From positions 1-48,376 of the forward strand of contig DASRCB010000230.1 of NCBI GenBank assembly GCA_035653295.1: a stretch of 48,376 bases of DNA, written 5' to 3'. Of this stretch, positions 31,828 through 39,194 are shown in pieces. Position 1 is the stretch's first letter; each line of letters begins with the position of its first letter. Both the position numbers and the translations under genes were made by a program. The notes under the pieces are model-generated. The model saw only the letters and a list, made by a program, of their open reading frames with translations, searched no databases and had not been told where the DNA came from. This DNA comes from DASRCB01 sp035653295. Its GTDB lineage: Bacteria > Acidobacteriota > Terriglobia > Bryobacterales > Bryobacteraceae.

Positions 31828-31932
31828 TGGGGGGCAGGCCCTCGGCCTGCGGCGGGCTCCCAGCCCGCCTCTGGATTGTGGCGCAAGCCTTTGGCTTGCA
31901 AGCGTCGGGCGTTAGCCCGACTTCGGTGCCTC
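31828..31932. repeat. Modular palindrome repeat, copy 7 (four modules)
   Basis: The longest copy: GCAGGCC-CTC-GGCCTGC (31834-31850), GGCGGGCT-CCC-AGCCCGCC (31851-31869), GCAAGCC-TTT-GGCTTGC (31883-31899) and GTCGGGC-GTTA-GCCCGAC (31904-31921), all perfect. Confidence 0.88.
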
Positions 31933-32091
31933 CCAGCCCGCGAGGGCTGGTTTCGCGATTTACGCCCCGACCACCGTCTATACCGGTGCGCCGGTATGGG
32001 CAGAAGCCGCATCCTCCGGTATTCTTTTCTTAACAGCGCTTCGAGCCGTGTCGAGGCGTCCTGCAAAATCCCCGTTTCACGGACCCCATGT

Positions 32092-32121
32092 GCGGCCGCC
32101 CCGAGCGGCCGCCTTTCTTCT
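32092..32121 (+). terminator. Terminator-like hairpin upstream of fliD
   Basis: GCGGCCGC-CCCGA-GCGGCCGC followed by CTTTCTTCT. Stem and T-rich tail fit a rho-independent terminator or an attenuator in the fliD leader, though the T run is broken. Confidence 0.5.
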
Positions 32122-32177
32122 CACCGCACTATTACCCCGTTCTCCACCGGGATATCAAATCTCCCGCGAACCTGCCG

Positions 32178-33629
32178 ATGAGTAGAACAGCCATGGGTAC
32201 GACACCTCTGTCCAGTTCCACCCTCAACACCAGCAGCTCCTCCTCGACCTCCTACGATCCCAAAACACGCTTCACCATCGGCGGCGTCAGCCAGTATTCC
32301 AGCGACCTGCAAAGCATCTACGACCGCGCCACCGGCATCGCCCAGATACCCGTCCAGCGCCTCCAGAACGCACAGGAGGACGCGGTCTCGAAAAAGGCCC
32401 TGCTGGTCGGCCTCAATACCTACGTCGATACTCTGGCGCAAAGCATCGCGAAGCTCGGCTCGCTCGCGTCCGGAGGAGCGCTTACAGCCACCAGTTCGGA
32501 CCCCGGCATATCCGTGGTGAACAGCGGAATCACCGCGCCGGGCACATGGAAGATCACCGGACTCACCGCCGTCCCGACGGCGGCTTCCACCATCTCCGCC
32601 ACCTCCTGTGCGACCACGACGAAAACGGCCCTGGGTTCCGACGCCCAGTCACGCCTGACGCTGGTTGTCGGCCAGCAATCCTATACCTTCACCGCAAAAA
32701 ACCTGAATGCTGCCGTGATTGCCATCAACTCATCGGGACTGCCGGTTTCGGCCTCCATCGTGAGCCCCGCCAACGGCAGTAACTATTTGTGCCTGAACGC
32801 CACCACTACCGGAGCGAATACCATCAAGCTGATCGACGGAGTACCGCCGTCGACCACCAATCTGCTCGCCGATCAGAGCAACCCCGGCCCCGGAATCAGC
32901 CCCGGAACGAACGTGAGTTTCTTCGTCAACGGTCTGGCGATCAATGGCCAGGCCAGCAAGATTGTAACCGGCGCCATCCCAGGCCTGACCTTCACGCTCA
33001 ACAAGGCCCCCGCTGACGGCACGGCTACCCTCTCGGTCAGCAGCGACCCCTCCCAGATTTCGGATGCGCTGAAGGGCTTCGTGTCCGCCTACAACAACTT
33101 GGTCGATAATGTTGCGCTTCAGGTAGGCCCCAGCGCCGGCGCGCTGGCCGGCGACATCTCCATTACCACCGTTCAGGACGATATGCGCCAGCTCGTTTCC
33201 TACCAGGGCACGGGCCCGATCAAGAGCCTCTCCGACCTGGGTATCAGCATGGATATTTCAGGCCACATGAGCTTCGATTCCAGCGTGTTCGATGGCCTCA
33301 CGCCTTCGCAGCTGAGCGCGGCCTGCACCTTCATCGGTTCCTCCTCCAGCGGGCTCGCCGCGCTGGCCAATAACTTCACCCAGCTCAGCGATCCCGTCAA
33401 TGGCCTGATTCGCACCGAAGAGAATGGCCTCGATAAAACCAACGCCAATCTGGGCAACCAAATTGATGCCCTCAACACCCGCATCGCCATCATGCAGCAG
33501 ACTCTCCAAAGCAAACTCCAGAAGGCCGATGCGCTTCTTGCCCAGCTCGAATCCCAGCAGGGCATGCTTACCGCCAGCATAACCAGCCTGAATTACGTGC
33601 TCTACGGCAAGCCGACGAACCAGGGCTGA
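32178..33629 (+). CDS. fliD: Flagellar hook-associated protein 2 (filament cap, FliD-like)
   Basis: 483 residues from the ATG at 32178 (ATG 32193 also possible). The N-terminal FliD pattern is present: a Ser/Thr-rich leader, then SSDLQSIYDRATGIAQIPVQ and a helix ending LNTYVDTLAQSIAKLGSL. The C-terminal FliD_C region has LKGFVSAYNNLVDNVALQ and closes with a long coiled coil (about 420-475). FliD caps the growing flagellar filament. No other flagellar structural gene is in the window except the small partner that follows eight bases later. The frame extends upstream to 32088, but that part overlaps the hairpin. Confidence 0.85.
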   Translation: MSRTAMGTTPLSSSTLNTSSSSSTSYDPKTRFTIGGVSQYSSDLQSIYDRATGIAQIPVQRLQNAQEDAVSKKALLVGLNTYVDTLAQSIAKLGSLASGGALTATSSDPGISVVNSGITAPGTWKITGLTAVPTAASTISATSCATTTKTALGSDAQSRLTLVVGQQSYTFTAKNLNAAVIAINSSGLPVSASIVSPANGSNYLCLNATTTGANTIKLIDGVPPSTTNLLADQSNPGPGISPGTNVSFFVNGLAINGQASKIVTGAIPGLTFTLNKAPADGTATLSVSSDPSQISDALKGFVSAYNNLVDNVALQVGPSAGALAGDISITTVQDDMRQLVSYQGTGPIKSLSDLGISMDISGHMSFDSSVFDGLTPSQLSAACTFIGSSSSGLAALANNFTQLSDPVNGLIRTEENGLDKTNANLGNQIDALNTRIAIMQQTLQSKLQKADALLAQLESQQGMLTASITSLNYVLYGKPTNQG

Positions 33630-33636
33630 TCAACCA

Positions 33637-33945
33637 ATGGACTGGAATAAAGCGATCGCCATACTGGAGCAGGCCAACGCCGCGCTCATCGACTGTCCCG
33701 GTCACGACCTCCCGCGCCTCGAGAACGCCATGCTCGCGCGCGACCGCGCCGTCCACGCCATCAATGGTCTCGACCCCAGGCTGCTGGCCCCCCAGCTCGC
33801 TGCGCGCCTGAAGGCGGCCTTCGAGGCAGGCGCGGACATCCGCACCAGGCTGTCCGCCATCTATCGTGATGCGCACGCCGAGTTGCATCGCACGCACTGC
33901 ATCCGTCGCTTCGTCGAGCCCGGTATCAGCGCGGAGCAGTCCTGA
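33637..33945 (+). CDS. Small helical protein after fliD (possible FliT-like chaperone)
   Basis: 102 residues, predicted mostly helical (NKAIAILEQANAALID, AARLKAAFEAGADIRTRLSA), no membrane segment. Many bacteria encode the FliD export chaperone FliT directly after fliD, and FliT is a small all-helical protein of similar size. The match rests on position, size and fold character only. Its last 20 bases overlap the convergent small membrane-protein gene. Confidence 0.6.
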   Translation: MDWNKAIAILEQANAALIDCPGHDLPRLENAMLARDRAVHAINGLDPRLLAPQLAARLKAAFEAGADIRTRLSAIYRDAHAELHRTHCIRRFVEPGISAEQS

Positions 33946-34126
33946 CCACAGGCGTCGTCGCCGTCGTCGGCGAAGCCGAATGCCGGTACCGCCAGTACAC
34001 GAACGCCAGAACTCCGAGCACCACGAGCAGAACCACGATCGGCAGCGGCCCGGTCGTCCGCAGCGCTCGATGGCGCTTGTGCGGCGCGCTCCAAACCGGC
34101 GTGAACCGACGACGTTCCCGTGCCAC
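33926..34126 (-). CDS. Small single-pass membrane protein behind the terminase genes
   Basis: 66 residues starting at GTG 34126. A basic N-terminus (ARERRRF ... HKRHRALR) precedes one hydrophobic helix, PLPIVVLLVVLGVLAFVYW, and a short Ser/Thr tail. The positive-inside rule places the N-terminus in the cytoplasm. It is 25 bases downstream of the nuclease ORF on the same strand. By size and topology it could recall a phage holin, but nothing firm supports that. Confidence 0.5.
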   Translation of the reverse strand: MARERRRFTPVWSAPHKRHRALRTTGPLPIVVLLVVLGVLAFVYWRYRHSASPTTATTPVVRTAPR

Positions 34127-34151
34127 GATGGACTGTCTGCCACGATAGCAC

Positions 34152-34778
34152 CTACACCAGCCTGCCCTCGCCCCCGTTCCCGGCCCCTCCCTTCCGCCCC
34201 GCCCAGCAGCCCAGCGCCACCGCGATCACCAGATCGTCGTGCTCGCCATGCCCGTCGGCCCCGATGCGCATGGCCCCGGTTCCGCGCGCCCGCACCCGCA
34301 CGTCGCCCAGCTCCCGAACCAGCGTCGCCGTCTCTTTCAATCGCCGTGAAATGCGCAGCTCGCCGCCTTCCAGCGCCGCCTGCAGACCGGCCAGCAGATC
34401 CACCTTGGGCACATGCCACACGCCGTCCTTGTTATGCTGCTCCGCCCCGCCCGTGATCAGCACCGGCGTCATCGCGAACCCCGGCTTCGCCCGCCGCAGC
34501 ATATCCACGACGGGCATCCCGACTCCGGTGGCGTCCACCACCAGACGGCACGGCCCTTTTTGCCGCAGCCGCTCCATCAGCTCCGTCACCCGCCGCACCA
34601 CCTCGGTGTACGGAGTCCCCAGCGCCATCCGCTCCAGATACCGGACCACCAGCCCCCGCCGCTCCCGCGTGTCCATCCACGGCCGTAATGGATCGCCTGC
34701 CCCAAACTCCTCCCGCTCCACCACAGCCAGCGCCGAAAAATCCAGCCGCTTTCCCAGATCCAGCCCCGCGTAGAACAT
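34152..34778 (-). CDS. Terminase large-subunit nuclease domain (separate ORF)
   Basis: 208 residues with the RNase H-like nuclease fold of phage large terminases. Asp7 in YAGLDLGKRLDFSALAVVE, Asp82 in LVVDATGVG and the HDD at 180-182 are the expected metal-binding acids. In phage this domain cuts concatemeric DNA during packaging. It begins two bases after the stop of the ATPase ORF in another frame, so the usual single protein is split exactly at the domain border. No portal, capsid or tail gene is near. Confidence 0.82.
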   Translation of the reverse strand: MFYAGLDLGKRLDFSALAVVEREEFGAGDPLRPWMDTRERRGLVVRYLERMALGTPYTEVVRRVTELMERLRQKGPCRLVVDATGVGMPVVDMLRRAKPGFAMTPVLITGGAEQHNKDGVWHVPKVDLLAGLQAALEGGELRISRRLKETATLVRELGDVRVRARGTGAMRIGADGHGEHDDLVIAVALGCWAGRKGGAGNGGEGRLV

Positions 34779-34779
34779 C

Positions 34780-35535
34780 TCACAGCACCAGCGGCTCGAC
34801 TTCGTCCAGCGACTGCAGCACCAGTTCCTGCGAGAACCATCCCGAGCCGGTCTCCACGAATTTGCACAAATATTCCTGCTCGTACCACCGGCTCCCCAGC
34901 GCCGCCTCTTCCTCCGCCAGAAACTCCGCCGAAATTCGCGCGCATTCCGTCGCCGGGACCGAGACGCGATGCCACCGCTCCCCGCCGTGTGTCCATTCCT
35001 GCCAGAAAAACCCGCGCTGTCCCCATGGCGTGCTCATCAGCCACAAATCGCCATTGTTCACCGCCAGCATCGGCCGCAGCGCCTTGTACATCGTGTCCGG
35101 CACGCGCGACGCCTCATCGATCAGCAGCATTGATACCGCCGAGAACCCGCGCACCGTCGCTTCCGTCCCCGGCAGCCCCACGATCCTGCTTCCATTCGGC
35201 ATCAGCAGCGAGAGCCGGTTGCTCCCATCGCCCCGCGTGCGCATCCCCAGCCTGCGCACAAATTCCTCCACTTTATTCAGAAATTCACCACTCTGCCGCT
35301 CGCACGGCGATGCTACCAGCACCAGACTGCCATTTTCCGTGTACGCCCGGTGTACCGCCTTCGCCGCGGCCACCGTGCTCTTGCCCCACTGCCGCGTGCA
35401 GTTCAAAATGCCCCGTTTTGCCGTCGATTCCAGCACCTCGCACTGCTTCAAATCCGGCTCGATCCCCAGCTTTACCCGCACGAACTCCGCAACACCCTCG
35501 ACAACCTCTTCCGTCCGCTCCATTCTGTAATCCAT
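34780..35535 (-). CDS. Terminase large-subunit ATPase domain (separate ORF)
   Basis: 251 residues. Walker A-like TRQWGKST at 47-54, Walker B MLLIDEA at 136-142, and the coupling motif LMSTPWGQRGFF are those of phage large terminases. It ends (EVEPLVL) where the nuclease domain would normally continue. TGAGATG joins the two: the stop here and the ATG of the nuclease ORF. Either this is a natural two-gene form with translational coupling, or a frameshift split one gene. A TATAAC box lies just before the ATG. All key ATPase residues are intact. Confidence 0.85.
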   Translation of the reverse strand: MDYRMERTEEVVEGVAEFVRVKLGIEPDLKQCEVLESTAKRGILNCTRQWGKSTVAAAKAVHRAYTENGSLVLVASPCERQSGEFLNKVEEFVRRLGMRTRGDGSNRLSLLMPNGSRIVGLPGTEATVRGFSAVSMLLIDEASRVPDTMYKALRPMLAVNNGDLWLMSTPWGQRGFFWQEWTHGGERWHRVSVPATECARISAEFLAEEEAALGSRWYEQEYLCKFVETGSGWFSQELVLQSLDEVEPLVL

Positions 35536-35861
35536 TTCGTTATAAATTCGTGAGTTCCCTCACACCCAAACCTTACACCCGAAGTGGTCCGAACCGGCCT
35601 GACCCGTCCCGCCTCGGACGGCTATATCCGCTTTTATTTGATTCACATAGAAGGAAAAGGCCGATATCTGCAACCCTTGTCACCGGCCTTGGGATGTGGT
35701 GCGAGCCTTAGGCTTGCACAACCAACAATTTCACGAGATCCGAAAGCCATTCACAGCCAATCGCCGCACCTCAACCCTATAAAACCAAAGCGATTTGCTC
35801 CAGACCGCTCCCGAAATCCTTGCCCGCTCGTACTAAGATGCTGCCGGGAGGGAAGTCTCCA
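35536..35861. other. 326-base divergent region between terminase and KHGL protein
   Basis: More AT-rich than its surroundings. It holds one palindrome module at 35694-35720 and likely promoters for both sides (TATAAC near 35540 on the minus strand, TACTAAGAT near 35831 on the plus strand). No further gene seen. Confidence 0.6.
35694..35720. repeat. Modular palindrome repeat, copy 8 (single module)
   Basis: GTGCGAGCC-TTA-GGCTTGCAC (35699-35719), one G-T pair, same module as copies 1 and 4. Confidence 0.8.
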
Positions 35862-36581
35862 ATGTCTTCCGAACGTCGTATCCGCGCCTCGCGCGAAAAT
35901 GGGGCCAAATCTCGCGGGCCAAAAACCCCTGAGGGCAAACTGCGCTCCTGCCGCAACGCCGTGAAGCATGGCCTGCTGAGCGAAATCATCGTCCTGCCAA
36001 CCGAGCCGGCCGAGCGCTTCCTCCAGCTCTCCAACGAACTGGACGACGAGTTCCGCCCCTCCACGCCGTTCCAGCGCCTCCAGGTCGAATCGATCGCTGC
36101 CTGCGCGTGGCGCATCCGCCGCGTGTGGGCCTTGGAGAAAACCGCCTATAAATACGAAGCCGGCCTGATGGGCCCCTGCCAGCTCCCGCCTGACGAAAAG
36201 ACCTACCGCTCCTTCCGCGCCATGGCCGACTTTACAAGAGCCCTCGAGCTCCTAAGCCGCTACGAATCCCGCTACGAGCGCCAGATGGCGAGGGCGTATA
36301 AGACGCTCATGGACTACAACCCGGAAAACGCGCCAAACGAACCTAATCCCACAAACGCACACGACCCGAACAACCCGCAACCAATTGGCAGCACACCCGA
36401 AATCGAGCCCAACGACGGCACAGCGGCCCAGCACACAGCTGACCCCTGGCCTCTGACCCCTGACCCCGTTCCTGCGGACCCCGGACCCCGGTCCCCGGAC
36501 CCCGTTCTTTCGGACCACGGGCCACGGAACACGCACCACGGCTTTTCGGACCCCGGACCCCGGTTCCCGGTCCCCGGGTTC
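35862..36581 (+). CDS. 'KHGL' family protein (possible terminase small-subunit relative) whose frame lacks a stop
   Basis: A strong ribosome site (GGGAGGGAA) precedes the ATG. The N-terminus NGAKSRGPKTPEGKLRS...NAVKHGLLS belongs to an unnamed family common in acidobacteria and planctomycetes; similar KHG motifs occur in phage terminase small subunits. A helical part follows to about residue 150 and then a low-complexity tail. Residues about 194-240 are four 12-residue repeats (DPGPRSPDPVLS type) encoded by the heptamer tract. No stop occurs there: the frame stays open to 38828, wholly antisense to egtD and most of egtB, so only the part given here is credible. The gene has probably lost its own stop. 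It is divergent from the terminase ORFs. Confidence 0.6.
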
Positions 36582-36583
36582 TC
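36440..36583. repeat. Heptamer-tetrad tract, four 36-bp blocks
   Basis: Each block is four heptamers plus an octamer. Block 1: TGACCCC, TGGCCTC, TGACCCC, TGACCCC, GTTCCTGC. Block 2: GGACCCC, GGACCCC, GGTCCCC, GGACCCC, GTTCTTTC. Block 3: GGACCAC, GGGCCAC, GGAACAC, GCACCAC, GGCTTTTC. Block 4: GGACCCC, GGACCCC, GGTTCCC, GGTCCCC, GGGTTCTC. It spans 144 bases and its last two bases fall in the egtD stop codon. A single unit occurs at 20541-20587. Confidence 0.88.
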
Positions 36584-37532
36584 ACACGCGCCACAAACAC
36601 TCGGCGAACCCCCACTCCCCATCGGTCCAGGCGTTCTCGAAAACAAACCCAGTCTGCCCAGCCATCCCCCGCAAATCGTCCAGCCGATATTTGTGCGACG
36701 ACTCGGTCCAGATAGTCTCCCCCGCCCGGAACTCAGCCCTGCAGTCCGCCCCGGGAATCGCGATCGTCTGTGCGCGCCGCGACCGCAGGTGCATCTCGAT
36801 CCGCAGCTCCTCCTCGCGCCACACCGCCACATGATCGAAACTGCTCAGGTCGAAACCGGCCCCCAGTTCACGATTCATCCGCGTCAGCACGTTCTTGTTG
36901 AACGCCGCGGTCACCCCCAGAGCATCGTCGTAAGCAGGCACCACCACGTCGGCGGATTTCACCAGATCCGCCCCGATCAGCAGCGCGTCCCCGGGCTCCA
37001 GGAACTGCCGCAGTCCCGCGAGAAATGCCGCCGCGCTCTCGCGGTCGTAGTTCCCGATGCTGCTCCCCAGAAACAGGATCAGCAACTGCTGGTGCGGACG
37101 CCGGCACGCCACGATGTGCCGCACACCATCCAGATACCCGCAGTGCAGCGGCTCCACCCGCGCCAGCGCCTCCAGTTCGCGGCGGCAGCGGTCCAGCGCC
37201 GCCGGCGAAACGTCGATCGCGTAGTAGCTCGTCTCCGGCTGATGCCGCCGCAGCGCCTCCAGAACGAAGCGCGTCTTTCGCCCGCTCCCGCTTCCCAGCT
37301 CCGCCACCGCGACGTCGCGCGCGAACGATGCCGCAACTTCCTGGGAGCAGCGCTGCAAAATGCGGATGTCGGCCCGCGTCAGCCCGTACTCCGGCAGCAG
37401 CGTGATGGCGTCGAACAGCGCCGATCCGAGGTCGTCGTAAAAATACTTCGGCGGCAGCTGCTTCTGCCCGGCGCCGCTCAGCCCGCGGCGCACGTCCGCC
37501 GCGAATTCCTCCATCGCCGCCGTGGCCAGCAT
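36582..37532 (-). CDS. egtD: L-histidine N-alpha-methyltransferase (ergothioneine step 1)
   Basis: 316 residues. It trimethylates histidine to hercynine with S-adenosylmethionine. Family landmarks are clear: PKYFYDDLGSALFDAI near the N-terminus, the SAM loop VAELGSGSGRKT, YYAIDVSPAAL, LILFLGSSIGNYD, and the C-terminal TESSHKYRLDD that closes on histidine. The start abuts the egtB stop (TGAATG), so both are translated from one message. Its stop codon is formed at the edge of the heptamer tract. Confidence 0.95.
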   Translation of the reverse strand: MLATAAMEEFAADVRRGLSGAGQKQLPPKYFYDDLGSALFDAITLLPEYGLTRADIRILQRCSQEVAASFARDVAVAELGSGSGRKTRFVLEALRRHQPETSYYAIDVSPAALDRCRRELEALARVEPLHCGYLDGVRHIVACRRPHQQLLILFLGSSIGNYDRESAAAFLAGLRQFLEPGDALLIGADLVKSADVVVPAYDDALGVTAAFNKNVLTRMNRELGAGFDLSSFDHVAVWREEELRIEMHLRSRRAQTIAIPGADCRAEFRAGETIWTESSHKYRLDDLRGMAGQTGFVFENAWTDGEWGFAECLWRV

Positions 37533-38765
37533 TCAGCCCCTGACCAGTCGGAAGGTCGCGTACATGTACGGGTATCGCCGCCGGAACCAGTTGCGAAACG
37601 AACGCCGCAACAAACGTGCTCCCGTGCGCGGCGAACCGCCCTTCAGAACAAAATGCTCGCCGTCGAAGAAATTCTTCGAATATCCCGGATAGAACGAGAA
37701 TGTGCGAAAACCATCGAACGGACCGAATACCGTCGACGTCCACTCCCACCCGTTGCCCACCATCTGCGCCACCCCGAACGCGCTGTCGCCCTCGGGTGTC
37801 GCCGTCACGGGAACAGGATCCCAGCGATGGAAATCGAAATTGCCCCGCCCCGCCGCGGGCTCGCCTTCGCCCCACGGATACGAGCGCTCGCCGCCCGAAG
37901 GAGTTCCGAATGCGGCACGGTGGAACTGCGCCTCAGTCGGCAACGTCGCGCCATGATAACGGGCATATGCCTCCGCCTGTTCGTGCGTAACGTAAACCGG
38001 CCAGTCGGACGGCAGCGGAATCAGTCCGCGCATCCCGCGATAGAACCAGCCGCTGCCCTGCCGCGTCCAATAGTACGGGACTTCCCCGCCATCCTCGACG
38101 AAACGCAGATACTCACCGTTCGTGACCTTGTATCGGCCGATCGAAAACTCGGGCACGCGCGCCGTGTGCCGCTCGAACTCGTTGTCCCAGCCAAATTCGC
38201 CCGGCGCCTGGCCGAGCGTCGCAGTCCCGCCAGGAATCGAGATGAACTCCGGTTGCCAGGGCGCGCCTTCAATCGGCGTATCGGGGCAAATCCCAGGCTT
38301 GTCCTCCGCGTCCAGATTATGAAGCAGGTACGCAAACGTCTCGGCATGCATCAGCCGATGTTCCAGCGCGCACACGGCGACCTCGCGAGGCGCCGTATCG
38401 AAAACGCGATCCACCTCCCGGCGCACTCGCCCGTTATAGTCGAGCACCTCCTCGACGCGCGGCCACGCCTCTGGTCCATCCGCGGGCAACTGCCCTTCCG
38501 GCGGGTCGATGCCGGCTTCGAACAGCGTGTCGAACGATGGGTGAAACGACTCCATGCCCAGTGTGCGGCGGCAGATCGTGTTCCAGTCGAACGCTTCCAG
38601 ATGTCCAAGGTAAAAGATGAGCCGATGCCGCTCCGGGATCGCGCGCGCATAGATCGCCTCCGGGCGGAGTGCCGCGAACAACGCATCAGTGTTCGCTCGC
38701 AGCTGATTCAGTTCCGCCAGCATCGACTCCCTGCCGGTGGTCGGCGAAGCTGCCATCCCGCGCAT
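37533..38765 (-). CDS. egtB: Ergothioneine biosynthesis sulfoxide synthase
   Basis: 410 residues from the ATG at 38765. An N-terminal DinB-like bundle carries the iron ligands His55 and the H136-x3-H140-x-E142 motif; the C-terminal half is the FGE-sulfatase-like lectin fold (FISIPGGTATLGQ, MVGNGWEWTST, RRSFRNWF). The enzyme joins a thiol to hercynine with oxygen. No egtA or egtC is in the window; an acidobacterial EgtB (Chloracidobacterium) uses cysteine directly, so that donor is possible here. The frame is open to 39026, but the added residues are translation of a palindromic repeat array. TACCCT at 38778-38773 is a possible -10 for a leaderless start. Confidence 0.92.
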   Translation of the reverse strand: MRGMAASPTTGRESMLAELNQLRANTDALFAALRPEAIYARAIPERHRLIFYLGHLEAFDWNTICRRTLGMESFHPSFDTLFEAGIDPPEGQLPADGPEAWPRVEEVLDYNGRVRREVDRVFDTAPREVAVCALEHRLMHAETFAYLLHNLDAEDKPGICPDTPIEGAPWQPEFISIPGGTATLGQAPGEFGWDNEFERHTARVPEFSIGRYKVTNGEYLRFVEDGGEVPYYWTRQGSGWFYRGMRGLIPLPSDWPVYVTHEQAEAYARYHGATLPTEAQFHRAAFGTPSGGERSYPWGEGEPAAGRGNFDFHRWDPVPVTATPEGDSAFGVAQMVGNGWEWTSTVFGPFDGFRTFSFYPGYSKNFFDGEHFVLKGGSPRTGARLLRRSFRNWFRRRYPYMYATFRLVRG

Positions 38766-38810
38766 GCAGTACAGGGTAGCAAAGCCTTTCCGGGGCGCCA
38801 CCCGCCGCCT

Positions 38811-38864
38811 TTGTGGCGCCGGCCTTAGGCCGGCAAGCAATGTAGAGCAGGCGTTTTCGCCTGC
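38811..38864. repeat. Modular palindrome repeat, copy 9
   Basis: GCCGGCC-TTA-GGCCGGC (38818-38834) and GCAGGCG-TTTT-CGCCTGC (38847-38864), both perfect. It runs straight into the 30-bp array. Confidence 0.8.
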
Positions 38865-39095
38865 CGTCGCGCGCGAGCGCGAGTTTGTGCGTCCGGTCGC
38901 GCACAAGCGCGAGTTTCTGCGTCCGGTCGCGCGCAAGCGCGAGTTTCTGCGTCCGGTCGCGCGCGAGCGCGAGTTTGTGCGTCCGGTCGCGCGCAAGCGC
39001 GAGTTTCTGCGTCCGGTCGCGCGCAAGCGCGAGTTTCTGCGTCCGGTCGCTCGCGAGCGCGACCTCGCTCCATCGCCCTCGCGCGCAAGCGCGAC
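38865..39095. repeat. 30-bp tandem palindrome array
   Basis: Six full units of 30 bases (38881-39060), each a GAGTTTCTGCGTCCGG spacer plus a hairpin TCGCGC-GCAA-GCGCGA, flanked by one extra hairpin on the left (38867-38882) and one decayed unit on the right. Changes fall at fixed sites (TTTCTG or TTTGTG; GCAA, GCGA or ACAA in the loop). The unit is 10 codons long, so all frames stay open. Confidence 0.92.
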
Positions 39096-39163
39096 TATCC
39101 CCCAACCCAGGAGTCATATAAAGTGTTCCAAACAATTCCCGATTACACCCTTGGGAGACCGGT

Positions 39164-39179
39164 TGCGAAAACGCTTCCA
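39164..39179. promoter_or_regulatory. Possible LacI-family operator at the glgP promoter
   Basis: TGCGAAAACGCTTCCA has a central CG and partial two-fold symmetry, like LacI/CcpA-type sugar operators. It lies ten bases upstream of the -10 box. Confidence 0.3.
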
Positions 39180-39188
39180 TGGCTCTGG

Positions 39189-39194
39189 TATCTT
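39189..39194 (+). promoter_or_regulatory. Predicted extended -10 box of glgP (TGGTATCTT)
   Basis: TATCTT with TG one base upstream, 20 bases before the ATG at 39215. Confidence 0.4.

Larger units (their letters stand above)
31689..32177. other. 489-base intergenic region with two palindrome repeats and a hairpin
   Basis: Between the efflux operon and fliD. It holds repeat copies 6 and 7 and a terminator-like hairpin at 32092-32121. Open frames here are shadows of the repeats. No gene is seen. Confidence 0.7.

Noticed and set aside
34152..36581. A prophage
   Set aside because: Only terminase-type genes are present; no integrase, portal, capsid, tail, lysis gene or attachment repeats were seen.
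35862..38828. A single 989-residue protein
   Set aside because: Beyond about 36581 the frame is antisense to egtD and egtB, both certain by motifs; the residues there show no family likeness.
37533..39026. EgtB with an 87-residue Arg-rich N-terminal extension
   Set aside because: The extra residues are the translation of the palindrome array and flanking repeat; the conserved protein begins near 38765.
38865..39095. Tandem array resembling a CRISPR
   Set aside because: Units are contiguous 30-bp repeats with the same linker in every unit; there are no unique spacers and no cas genes.
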